Assembly (NCBI GenBank): GCA_910579865.1
Contig: CAJTXA010000003.1
Span: 62,001-126,000 of the forward strand
DNA length: 64,000 bases
Reading direction: 5' to 3'
Source of the DNA: an uncultured Lachnospiraceae bacterium
GTDB lineage: Bacteria > Bacillota > Clostridia > Lachnospirales > Lachnospiraceae
The position numbers and the translations under genes are program-made. The notes under the pieces are model-generated. The model was not told where the DNA came from. It ran no database searches and saw only the letters and a program-made list of their open reading frames with translations. Below, in pieces: positions 16,124 through 24,071 of the stretch (the first letter of the stretch is position 1; each line of letters starts with the position of its first letter).

Positions 16124-17407
16124 TTATGGTAAAAACTCTTCTATAATATAGCGAAAACAATATGTAAAATTCTTAGCCTGCACTTCTTCCACCGCTACTA
16201 CATTATATTCCCGAAGTAACACCTGCTCCTCTCCTGATTGCAGATAATATCGAACCGTCCCAACAAAATCTCCTTTCTTTACAGGTGCTAATAATTCCGA
16301 AAGTAAACGAATCTCTTTTTCTACTTTCTCGCTCTCTTTTACCAAAAGTCCTACACTTCGATCTGGTTCTTCAATCGTAATCCCTGTTACAACCTGCTCA
16401 AATGGATCGCCTGATTTTGCTGCACCATTTTTGATAGGAAGCGGCTCAAAAACCTGTTCTTCATAAAATTCTTTATATTCATAAGTATCGATTCCATATG
16501 TAAATAATTTTCGGCTATCTGACCATTTATATGTTTTATTATTTGGCCATCCACAAGCTAAAAGAGCAATAACAAAGGTTTTACCATCCCGTTCTAATGC
16601 TCCTACATAACAATATCCAGCTAATCCTGTAAATCCAGTTTTTCCAGAAAGTGCACCCTCCATCATATTTAAAAATGCATTATGATTATAACAAGAATAG
16701 GAACACTGTCCTTTGATATCAGAAAAACTATACTGTTCTGTACGGGTAATTGCAAGAAATTCCTCTTTTTTTGGAGACTCCATAATACAATAAGACATTA
16801 TTCTTGCCAAGTCTTCTGCTGTTGTAGAATGAAATTTTTCTTCTCCATTCTCTGTTACAATCTTCGCATCTAGTCCATTTGGTGTAATAAAAAAAGTCTG
16901 TTTACATCCAATTTCTAATGCTTTTTGATTCATCATATCTGCAAATACTTCTACACTGCCTCCCACTTGTTCTGCAATCGCTACTGCACTGTCATTATGG
17001 GATTCTAACATCAAAGAATATAATAAATCTTTTAAATAATATTCCCGTCCAGTTACCATTCCTAGATGTACTTTAGGCTGTGAAGCAGCATAAGAGGAAA
17101 CAGTAACAACATCCTCCATATTTCCATATTCTAAAGCAAGAATACAAGTCATAATCTTTGTTGTACTTGCCATTGGAAGAACCTCTTCTCCATTTTTTGC
17201 ATATAATACCCGTCCTGATTGTGCATCCATCAAAACAGCCGCCTTCGCATATAATTGTGTTTCTTTTATCTCTTCTTCTGCATAAGTATCATAAGTATAA
17301 GTAATGGTTATTGGAAACAAACACAAAAGAATACAAAAGAGGATACATTTGACTTTTATGTATCCTCTTTTTTGTTTTTCTTTCTGTATTTTATCATAAA
17401 AAAACAT
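16124..17407 (-). CDS. Serine-type D-alanyl-D-alanine carboxypeptidase (DacA/DacF-like PBP)
   Basis: Low-molecular-weight penicillin-binding protein that trims the terminal D-alanine of peptidoglycan stem peptides outside the membrane. A hydrophobic signal segment covers about 20-37. The three catalytic motifs are present: S81-T-T-K84, S136-H-N138 and K255-T-G257. The domain after about 325 fits the PBP5 C-terminal beta domain, but the protein ends without a clear amphipathic membrane anchor. GGGGAG lies about 9 bases before the ATG at 17407. It follows the CbiB/AmpE-like gene after 90 bases, which may be meaningful given the link of AmpE to cell-wall sensing in proteobacteria. Confidence 0.93.
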   Translation of the reverse strand: MFFYDKIQKEKQKRGYIKVKCILFCILLCLFPITITYTYDTYAEEEIKETQLYAKAAVLMDAQSGRVLYAKNGEEVLPMASTTKIMTCILALEYGNMEDVVTVSSYAASQPKVHLGMVTGREYYLKDLLYSLMLESHNDSAVAIAEQVGGSVEVFADMMNQKALEIGCKQTFFITPNGLDAKIVTENGEEKFHSTTAEDLARIMSYCIMESPKKEEFLAITRTEQYSFSDIKGQCSYSCYNHNAFLNMMEGALSGKTGFTGLAGYCYVGALERDGKTFVIALLACGWPNNKTYKWSDSRKLFTYGIDTYEYKEFYEEQVFEPLPIKNGAAKSGDPFEQVVTGITIEEPDRSVGLLVKESEKVEKEIRLLSELLAPVKKGDFVGTVRYYLQSGEEQVLLREYNVVAVEEVQAKNFTYCFRYIIEEFLP

Positions 17408-17497
17408 TGTATTCAGCTCCCCAAATCCCTTTTACCAACAATATATGAAACAAGTTTCCTCTTCATTCCAGACAAAACAGATTCCTTTTTTACTTTC

Positions 17498-18370
17498 TTA
17501 ATCTATGCCAAATAACTTTCGAACCGCCCAACATCCAAGTGTCAGCAATACCAATCCCAGATAAGAACTAACAGAGAGGATTCGATTTACAGAAAGAATA
17601 TCCTCACATGTTGCCTTTCGTTTCGCATCTCCCATTTCCATTAATTGAATTCCCAATGCTCCAGCACAGACTGCTCTTGTTTGTCCAGAATTTATATCCT
17701 CACAAATATACCGATCTCTTAGAAAAATTCGATAGGTTTCTTTCACTGGAAACTGAAGAAATGCACAAGCAATTATCATAAGTCCAGCAGCTAGACGAGA
17801 AGGAATATAGTTGATTATCTCATTTAATTTTACTTCCATAAAACTAATTCGATTTCCTGCCTGATAGATAATTCCACCAATCGGGCCAAAAAGAGCCATA
17901 TAAAACAAAGGGGCAATTACATCTTCTGAAATTCCCTTTGCTACTGTTTCAATCATTTCCTGTATCGCTTTTTCCTTTTTATATTGTTCTATCTTTTCTT
18001 TTGATTTTCCTATTTTTAATTCTCGATATACCTGTTTACTCTGATCCTGAAGCAAACGATTTCCCAACATCTGGCAGCTTATTAAAACGGCTGCCAAAAA
18101 TGAAACAACTGGATGAATCCAATCCGCAATAACTAAAATACTTGCTCCTATCATACCCAAAATACTAATTATTAAGATAGCCAGAATACCCTTCACAAAT
18201 GCTTCTTTTTTCTCTATTCTTGTAAAATGATTACAAATACTCTTTTCTAATACAAAAATTCCTTGATTTATCCAATTTGCAGATAAATAAGTACAGCGAG
18301 AAGTTCCAAAACATAAATCTAAACCATATCCTGTTAAAAGAGCTATCAAATAAAATGATGTACCTTTCAT
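17498..18370 (-). CDS. CbiB/CobD-AmpE superfamily membrane protein lacking canonical CbiB motifs
   Basis: 290-residue membrane protein related to CbiB, which attaches aminopropanol to cobyric acid. The clearest match is ETVAKGISEDVIAPLFYMALFGPIGG, corresponding to the CbiB ETVAExxxDGxxAPLF block, and INYIPSRLAAGLMIIA. Blocks I expect from the family are absent: the N-terminal GDPxxxPHPVR (here GTSRCTYLSAN), the central RDT motif (replaced by EKIEQYKKEK) and the NTxDSMxGY loop, which is replaced by a segment about 14 residues shorter (NRISFMEVKLNEI). About four or five membrane segments. It begins 7 bases after the ABC ATPase gene, so it belongs to that operon; no other cobalamin gene is in the window. 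A classical CbiB reaction is doubtful; an AmpE-like or transport-associated role is possible. Confidence 0.65.
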   Translation of the reverse strand: MKGTSFYLIALLTGYGLDLCFGTSRCTYLSANWINQGIFVLEKSICNHFTRIEKKEAFVKGILAILIISILGMIGASILVIADWIHPVVSFLAAVLISCQMLGNRLLQDQSKQVYRELKIGKSKEKIEQYKKEKAIQEMIETVAKGISEDVIAPLFYMALFGPIGGIIYQAGNRISFMEVKLNEIINYIPSRLAAGLMIIACAFLQFPVKETYRIFLRDRYICEDINSGQTRAVCAGALGIQLMEMGDAKRKATCEDILSVNRILSVSSYLGLVLLTLGCWAVRKLFGID

Positions 18371-18377
18371 TTATCGT

Positions 18378-18995
18378 TTATTCCCCATTCATTTGAACTG
18401 TAAAATTATTGTTCCATTCCAAAATATCCGCCTCAAAATAAGCAGCTTCTTCTCTCTCATGTGTTACCAAAAGAAAGGTTCTTCCATCAATTCGATTTTT
18501 TATATAATGCATAACTTGTTTCTTTCGTTCAAGATCTAAACCTTTAAAAGGCTCATCTAAAACCAATAAATTTCCTGGCATTAATACTGCACGTACAATT
18601 GCAACTCTTCGTTTCATCCCTCCACTTAAAAAAGAAACTTTTTTATAGGCAGCTTCTAATAATCCCACTTGAGAAAGTTCTCTGCAAATTTCACTTTCTG
18701 TCCATCTTTTCTTGGGAAGTACTGCTTGAATATTTTCCAAAGAAGTGGCATATAAAAACAAGCGATCCTCTTGAAATACCACAGAAGCCTGTAACTCCTT
18801 TTGATATAAAATTCTTCCTCCATCTAACGGTTCTAGACCTAATATCATTCGTAACAATGTGGTTTTTCCTATTCCGGAAGGTGCCATAATTCCTGTTCTG
18901 CTGCCTGCTAAGAATCGATAGGAAAGAGAATCAATTACTCGTTTCCCTCCATATTCTTTTACTACCTGCTCTAAAGAAATTTCTATCGAATCCAT
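18378..18995 (-). CDS. ABC transporter ATP-binding protein (NitT/TauT type)
   Basis: Cytoplasmic ATPase of an importer. Walker A APSGIGKT at 38-45, Q-loop VVFQEDRL near 72-79, signature LSGGMKRR at 123-130, Walker B LLVLDEP at 143-149 and the switch histidine in LLVTHEREEA. At 205 residues it is on the short side for SsuB/TauB-like ATPases (usually about 240-260), ending soon after the H-loop. It starts 12 bases after the permease gene and is followed by the CbiB-like gene after 7 bases. The substrate cannot be inferred; sulfonates, nitrate, thiamine precursors and other small organics are all handled by this class. Confidence 0.88.
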   Translation of the reverse strand: MDSIEISLEQVVKEYGGKRVIDSLSYRFLAGSRTGIMAPSGIGKTTLLRMILGLEPLDGGRILYQKELQASVVFQEDRLFLYATSLENIQAVLPKKRWTESEICRELSQVGLLEAAYKKVSFLSGGMKRRVAIVRAVLMPGNLLVLDEPFKGLDLERKKQVMHYIKNRIDGRTFLLVTHEREEAAYFEADILEWNNNFTVQMNGE

Positions 18996-19007
18996 AATAA
19001 ATCCTTT

Positions 19008-19790
19008 CTATTTTCTTCCCTTCTCTTCCTCTGTCGTCCCTTCTAATTGCTTTTTCCATAGACCAATTAATTGTACCACTCCATATTCTACAAGTAAACT
19101 AATAAAAACTATAACAAAAGTCCAAGCAAATAATTCTGGTGTCATTAGATATAGTTTTGCTTGATATAATTGATTCCCAATAGAATGTTTGGTAATACCA
19201 ATTACCTCTGCCGCAATCCCCGATTTCCAAGACATTCCAACTCCAATTGAACAAGCGGATAAAAAATAGGGCATCACTGCTGGTAGATAAATATAACGAA
19301 TTTTTCGTATATAAGACATATGATAAACTTGCGCCATCTCTAGCAATTTTTGATCTGCTTCTAAAAGTCCCTGTTTCACATTTATTGTAATAGTAGGAAA
19401 TACCATTAAAAAAGAGACCAAAATAGATAAATGCTTAGAAGAAATCCAAACTAAAGCCAGAATCGTAAAAGAGGCAACTGGTGTAGCCTGGATTAATTTA
19501 ATTGGCACCTGAAGAAATGCTTGAAAAAACCGATGGGAAAAAGAAAGAACTGCAAGAAGACTTCCTACTATTACAGCAAGAAAAAATCCACTAAAAACAT
19601 GAAGAAGGGAATTTCCAGCAGATGCATAAAATTCTCCTGTTTTCCCTATTCGAAGAAATGCTTTTCCCACTTCAAATGGAGAGGGAAGAAAAATCATACG
19701 ATCTACCCGAATCGAAAAGACTTGCCAAATACCAATCCAAATTATGATCGCAAATAAATATTCTATTTTTCTAATTTTTTTTACTCTCAT
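19008..19790 (-). CDS. ABC transporter permease (NitT/TauT type, BPD_transp_1)
   Basis: Membrane subunit of the importer. 260 residues with about six hydrophobic segments; the EAA-loop contacting the ATPase is visible around LLEMAQVYHMSYIRKIRYIYLPAVMPYFLSA, and SFTILALVWIS plus MSWKSGIAAEVIG are typical of SsuC/ThiX-like permeases. AAGGA stands about 8 bases before the ATG. First gene of a permease-ATPase-CbiB-like operon. No substrate-binding protein is encoded on either side, unusual for an importer of this class; a solitary binding protein elsewhere would be needed. A strong hairpin lies in the leader. Confidence 0.87.
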   Translation of the reverse strand: MRVKKIRKIEYLFAIIIWIGIWQVFSIRVDRMIFLPSPFEVGKAFLRIGKTGEFYASAGNSLLHVFSGFFLAVIVGSLLAVLSFSHRFFQAFLQVPIKLIQATPVASFTILALVWISSKHLSILVSFLMVFPTITINVKQGLLEADQKLLEMAQVYHMSYIRKIRYIYLPAVMPYFLSACSIGVGMSWKSGIAAEVIGITKHSIGNQLYQAKLYLMTPELFAWTFVIVFISLLVEYGVVQLIGLWKKQLEGTTEEEKGRK

Positions 19791-19816
19791 TTTTTTTATC
19801 CTTATAAATGAGGAGG

Positions 19817-19843
19817 GCCGACAATCCTAGATGGATTGTCGGC
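19817..19843. repeat. Perfect 11-bp inverted repeat in the ABC operon leader
   Basis: GCCGACAATCC - 5 bases - GGATTGTCGGC, about 25 bases upstream of the permease ATG. No T run on the minus strand, so not a simple terminator of the ABC operon. On the plus strand it precedes an ATTTATTATG stretch. Could be an operator, a leader hairpin or the relic of an upstream gene's terminator. Confidence 0.7.
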
Positions 19844-20062
19844 ATTTATTATGAAAAACTTTAAGTAATGGTTGTTGCTTCCATATTCTTAGTATAGATT
19901 TTGTTCATGAATAATCCATGTTTTCTCTGTAAAACCTTTTTGAATAGTTTATGAACGATTTATGAATATCTCTAAAACAATAAAAACCATTTTTTTACAA
20001 ATAAATTCTTTTTTCCACAATATTCCATTTATTACAAAATAATAGTTTTCTTCCCGTTGCTA
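19844..20062. other. Intergenic region with no recognised gene
   Basis: About 220 AT-rich bases between the ABC operon leader and the DegV gene. A TATACT box on the minus strand may be the -10 of the ABC operon, without a good -35. No ORF or structured RNA recognised. Confidence 0.4.
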
Positions 20063-20905
20063 TTAAATTGTAACAATAATCCCTCCATCACTGGCATAGA
20101 GTGTACTAACACCTGCTGTATTTAAAATAATTGTTTCTTTTACCTTAATTCTATCTAATAATAACTGTTTCACATATTCTGCCCGTTCTGGACAATTACA
20201 GTGTGAAATTGCCAATCTTTTTTCCTCTGGCTGTATTACTTTTTCGGCAATTAAATCAGCCATTTTCGTTAATGCTTTATTCATACCACGTACTTGATCT
20301 AATTTACAAATCGTTCCATCTGGATTTGCCCCCATAATTGGTTTAATACTAAGTACATTTGCTAAAACCGCCTGTATATTGGTAAGACGTCCATTTTTGC
20401 GAAGTGCATCCAATGTTTCTAATACAAAATAAGTATTCATTTTTTCTAAAAATTCTTCAACCTGCTTTACAATTATATCAAAAGATTTTCCCTCTTCTGC
20501 TAACTTTTGTATCTCAAGTGCAATCTGTGTTTCTCCTACCGATGCCGATTTTGAATTAAAAATATGAATCTTGACATCTTTCGAAGTTTCTTTATAAAGA
20601 TTTGCTCCAAGAACTGCACTATTATAAGAACCGCTTAAATTAGCAGAAAGTGTTACAACAAAAACTGCCTCATAATCTCCCTGATAAGCCTGCATATAAG
20701 CCTCTGGCGAAGGACATGCCGATTTTGGACAGTTTGGACTTTCACTGACACGTTTGATAAATTCTTTTTGATCAAATTGCTCATCATCCACCACCTGATA
20801 ATCATCTACACTTAACGTCAATGGAATAATTTCAAAATGGGGGTCTTTTTTTTGTATTTCTGGCAATTCACAACAACTATCTACTACAATTTTATACTTC
20901 ATCAT
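20063..20905 (-). CDS. DegV family fatty-acid-binding protein
   Basis: DegV proteins bind a fatty acid and, in FakB form, present it to the kinase FakA for phosphorylation. 280 residues starting MMKYKIVVDSCCELPE, the usual N-terminus; SPNCPKSACPSPEAY carries the lipid-head-group serine region and VVTLSANLSGSYNSA is the second signature, followed by the C-terminal ISHCNCPERAEY and GVSTLYASDGGIIV blocks. AGGAGAAGG precedes two adjacent ATGs (20905, 20902). Stands alone; no FakA gene in the window. Confidence 0.9.
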   Translation of the reverse strand: MMKYKIVVDSCCELPEIQKKDPHFEIIPLTLSVDDYQVVDDEQFDQKEFIKRVSESPNCPKSACPSPEAYMQAYQGDYEAVFVVTLSANLSGSYNSAVLGANLYKETSKDVKIHIFNSKSASVGETQIALEIQKLAEEGKSFDIIVKQVEEFLEKMNTYFVLETLDALRKNGRLTNIQAVLANVLSIKPIMGANPDGTICKLDQVRGMNKALTKMADLIAEKVIQPEEKRLAISHCNCPERAEYVKQLLLDRIKVKETIILNTAGVSTLYASDGGIIVTI

Positions 20906-21050
20906 ACCTTCTCCTTTATTGTTCCTGTCCTATTCTATATTTTTTAAAACCATTTAATATAGTTTTTATTACTACTTATACTAGCACAGTTTATTCGGTT
21001 TGAAAAGTATTTTTTACTAGATTCCAAAAATTCGCTATCCACTCCATCAA

Positions 21051-21094
21051 AAAAGTTCCTCAAAATTTATCTTTTTCCAAAATAAATTTTGAGG
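21051..21094 (-). terminator. Terminator of htpG
   Basis: Perfect 13-bp stem CCTCAAAATTTAT/ATAAATTTTGAGG with an 11-base loop, then AACTTTTTT on the minus strand, directly after the htpG stop. Confidence 0.9.
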
Positions 21095-21111
21095 AATTAT
21101 CATTTTATTAT

Positions 21112-23184
21112 TTATTTTGCTAATAACAGCATAATTTCATTGCTTCTTTTAATAAATTTATTCATTGCCTCTGGCTGCAATGGTTTATGACTAATCATAG
21201 CCAAATCATAAAGCTGTTCACACATCATTGGCACATATTCAGATTCCCGATTCTCTAAAATATACTTTACAAGAGTATGATTTGCATTTAAAACTAATGT
21301 TTCTGAACCACCAAACATAGATTGATCCATACCGTACATATTATACATTTTCATCATATCTTGCATACGTCTGTTTTCTTCAGAAAGTGTCACCATAGAA
21401 GATACATCCAAATTCTTTAATTTTTCTACTTTTACATCTAATTTTTCATTATTTAATGCTTTTCTAAAAGTCTCTGTTAAAGAATCTGCAAGTGTTTTCA
21501 TTTCTTCTTCATTTGTTTCTTCTTTAAATTCCTCTGTTAAATCTGCATCAATTCTTTGGAACTTAATCTTTTCATTTTTTGATTCTAACTGCTGAATAAA
21601 AGGTGTATCGATGTCATGATTCATAATAAAAGCATCTAACCCTTGTTCTTTAAACATCTGAATATACTGTCCTTGTTGTACTTCGTCTGTTACATAGAAA
21701 ATCACACGTTTTTCTGGTTCCTTTTCCTCTTCTTCTGGTGTACTGCCATCTGGATTTACTACTTCACTTTCCACTACTGTTTCTTCTTTTTCTTCTACTT
21801 CATCATTTACTTTTAATGCATCTGGAAGAGCAAAATATTTTCCATCTAAATTTTTAAATAAAATATAATCTGTTATTTTCTCACAGAATTTATCATCTTT
21901 TAAGCAACCAAATTTAATAAATGGACTGATGTCATCCCAATATTTCTCATAGTTTTCTCGTTCAGTTTTGCACATACCAGACAACTTATCTGCTACCTTT
22001 TTCGTAATATAATCTGCGATCTTCTTAACAAAACCATCATTTTGTAACGCACTTCTAGAAACATTTAATGGCAAATCTGGACAGTCAATCACACCTTTTA
22101 ATAACATCAAAAATTCTGGAATTACCTCTTTAATGTTATCTGCAATAAATACCTGATTGTTATATAATTTGATCATACCCTCAATTGAATCATACTTGGT
22201 ATTAATCTTTGGAAAATATAAAATTCCCTTTAAATTAAATGGATAATCCATATTTAAATGAATCCAAAACAGTGGTTCCTTATAATCTCGGAAAACATTT
22301 CGATAAAATTCTTTATACTCTTCTTCTTTACATTCATTTGGATGTTTTGCCCATAGTGGATGAATGTCATTTAATGGACGAGGACGTTTATGAATCTTAT
22401 ATTGTTTCTTTGCAGGAGAAACTTCCACAACTTCCTTTGTTCCATCTTCCTTTTCTTTTTCTTCTGTTTTTGCCTCTACTTGAATGGTTTCAGTTACAGT
22501 ATCAGTATCTAATAATTCATTTTCTTCTATTGTTTCATATTCCTGTTCTGCTCCCTCTTTTGAAAGGAAAATTTCAATTGGCATAAAAGAACAATATTTT
22601 TCTATAATTTCCCGTACTCTGTATTCATTCGAAAACTCATAGCAATCCTCGTTTAAGAACAATGTAATTTCTGTACCAACTTCTGTACGGTTTCCTTCTT
22701 TCATTGAAAATTCTGTTCCACCATCACATTCCCAATGTACTGGCTGAGCATCTTGTTTATAAGATAAAGTATCAATATGCACTTCTTCTGCTACCATAAA
22801 TGCAGAATAAAATCCCAAACCAAAATGTCCAATAATCTGATCCTCATTTGTCTTGTCCTTATATTTTGCAAGAAAATCAGTCGCACCAGAAAAGGCAATC
22901 TGATTGATATATTCTTCTACTTCATCTGCATCCATTCCCAAACCATTATCAATAAATTTCAATGTTTTCTTTTCTGGATCAGCAATTACTTGAATTTTAA
23001 ACTTCATATCTTCTGGAACACGATATTCCCCCATCATATCTAATTTCTTTAATTTTGTAATTGCATCACAACCATTTGAAATTAATTCACGAACAAAAAT
23101 ATCATGATCGGAATACATCCATTTTTTAATAATTGGAAAAATATTTTCACTGTTAATTGAAAGGTTTCCACTTCTTTGTACCAT
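21112..23184 (-). CDS. htpG: Molecular chaperone HtpG (Hsp90)
   Basis: ATP-dependent dimeric chaperone of the cytoplasm. 690 residues from the ATG at 23184, chosen because AAGGAG lies about 9 bases upstream; a longer in-frame extension lacks such a site. The GHKL ATPase domain shows FVRELISNGCDAITKL (catalytic Glu), DNGLGMDADEV and IGHFGLGFYSAF; the middle domain has LNVSRSALQNDG. An acidic Glu-rich linker and insert lie in the middle (about 225-270 and 490-515). Controlled by a perfect CIRCE element and probably part of the HrcA heat-shock regulon. Confidence 0.96.
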   Translation of the reverse strand: MVQRSGNLSINSENIFPIIKKWMYSDHDIFVRELISNGCDAITKLKKLDMMGEYRVPEDMKFKIQVIADPEKKTLKFIDNGLGMDADEVEEYINQIAFSGATDFLAKYKDKTNEDQIIGHFGLGFYSAFMVAEEVHIDTLSYKQDAQPVHWECDGGTEFSMKEGNRTEVGTEITLFLNEDCYEFSNEYRVREIIEKYCSFMPIEIFLSKEGAEQEYETIEENELLDTDTVTETIQVEAKTEEKEKEDGTKEVVEVSPAKKQYKIHKRPRPLNDIHPLWAKHPNECKEEEYKEFYRNVFRDYKEPLFWIHLNMDYPFNLKGILYFPKINTKYDSIEGMIKLYNNQVFIADNIKEVIPEFLMLLKGVIDCPDLPLNVSRSALQNDGFVKKIADYITKKVADKLSGMCKTERENYEKYWDDISPFIKFGCLKDDKFCEKITDYILFKNLDGKYFALPDALKVNDEVEEKEETVVESEVVNPDGSTPEEEEKEPEKRVIFYVTDEVQQGQYIQMFKEQGLDAFIMNHDIDTPFIQQLESKNEKIKFQRIDADLTEEFKEETNEEEMKTLADSLTETFRKALNNEKLDVKVEKLKNLDVSSMVTLSEENRRMQDMMKMYNMYGMDQSMFGGSETLVLNANHTLVKYILENRESEYVPMMCEQLYDLAMISHKPLQPEAMNKFIKRSNEIMLLLAK

Positions 23185-23253
23185 ATTATTACACTCCTTC
23201 TTATTTTCTATTATTTTCAAAAAGTCCAGCATACCCTCTTATGGTTTTCTGTG

Positions 23254-23281
23254 ATAAAGTTAGTTTATTACACTAGACCAA
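23254..23281 (-). promoter_or_regulatory. Promoter of htpG
   Basis: TTGACT - 17 bases - TAAACT on the minus strand, between the CIRCE operator and the htpG ribosome binding site. Confidence 0.65.
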
Positions 23282-23298
23282 AAAAGTCAAGAGAAAAA

Positions 23299-23325
23299 TT
23301 AGCACTCAATCGAGTTGAGTGCTAA
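23299..23325. promoter_or_regulatory. CIRCE operator (HrcA binding site)
   Basis: TTAGCACTC - 9 bases - GAGTGCTAA is an exact match to the CIRCE consensus. It lies immediately upstream of the htpG promoter. HrcA is known to repress heat-shock genes through this site. Confidence 0.97.
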
Positions 23326-23454
23326 TAATTTTGTGAACTATTTCTAAAATCTCTATAAAATCACAAGACATTCCGTTGCACAAAATAAACGTTCTTTTCT
23401 CAAATAAAAATAAAATCTTTCTCCTACTTTTCTACTTCCCTAATTAATAAAATA

Positions 23455-23463
23455 TGGTATAAT
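23455..23463 (+). promoter_or_regulatory. Extended -10 promoter of the DUF5721-like gene
   Basis: ATGGTATAAT gives a perfect TATAAT at 23458-23463 with the TG extension; no good -35. About 50 bases before the ATG. Confidence 0.5.
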
Positions 23464-23515
23464 CTATGAATGGACGGACAACCAAAGCCAAAATACCTAC
23501 CAAAGGAGAGTTCTT

Positions 23516-24007
23516 ATGCTGGCATTACAAATTGCAAATATAAAAGATTTTATGTCAAAACTTTTTTTAAAAGATACCTTTGATTCTTTTTCACTTATTG
23601 AATCTTCTATTGTAACTGCAAATACTTTTTCTATTGATGGAAGAATAAAAAAAGAGTATTTTACAACAGAAGAGAATAAAAATCGGGAATATGCGGAATA
23701 TTCCACATGGGAAGCACTTCGTCCCTTTTGCTTTCAATTTATTAAAGGAAAAAAAACACCACTTTCTATTAAATTGGTCTTTCGCTTTCCTAAAAATCAA
23801 GAGGAGCTGCTTCTTGAGCAAAGTGGTCTTTCCTATGAGAGTAACAATATTGATGGTTTTTTCCTTAATATTCGCTATGAAAATTCTATTGCCCTTTGTA
23901 CTACTGGAATTTCTATAAAAACATTTTCATTAGACAAATCTTTAGAATTATTCTGGGATCAAACTATCTTGACATTTTTGAAAAATGCCAAGATTGAGTT
24001 CGAATAA
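23516..24007 (+). CDS. DUF5721-like protein of unknown function
   Basis: 163 residues beginning MLALQIANIKDFMSKLFLKDTFDSF. I recall this N-terminal pattern from an uncharacterised protein family (DUF5721) found in Lachnospiraceae; the assignment is from memory. No signal peptide or membrane segment; several aromatic residues around TWEALRPFCFQFIKGKKTPLSIKLVF suggest a compact alpha/beta domain. AAAGGAGAG lies 7 bases before the ATG. The M18 aminopeptidase follows 64 bases downstream on the same strand and is probably co-transcribed. Confidence 0.75.
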   Translation: MLALQIANIKDFMSKLFLKDTFDSFSLIESSIVTANTFSIDGRIKKEYFTTEENKNREYAEYSTWEALRPFCFQFIKGKKTPLSIKLVFRFPKNQEELLLEQSGLSYESNNIDGFFLNIRYENSIALCTTGISIKTFSLDKSLELFWDQTILTFLKNAKIEFE

Positions 24008-24071
24008 AACAAAATATTTAATGATAAATTTTATTTTATTAAAAATTTACCGATTAAGAAAGGACATAAAA

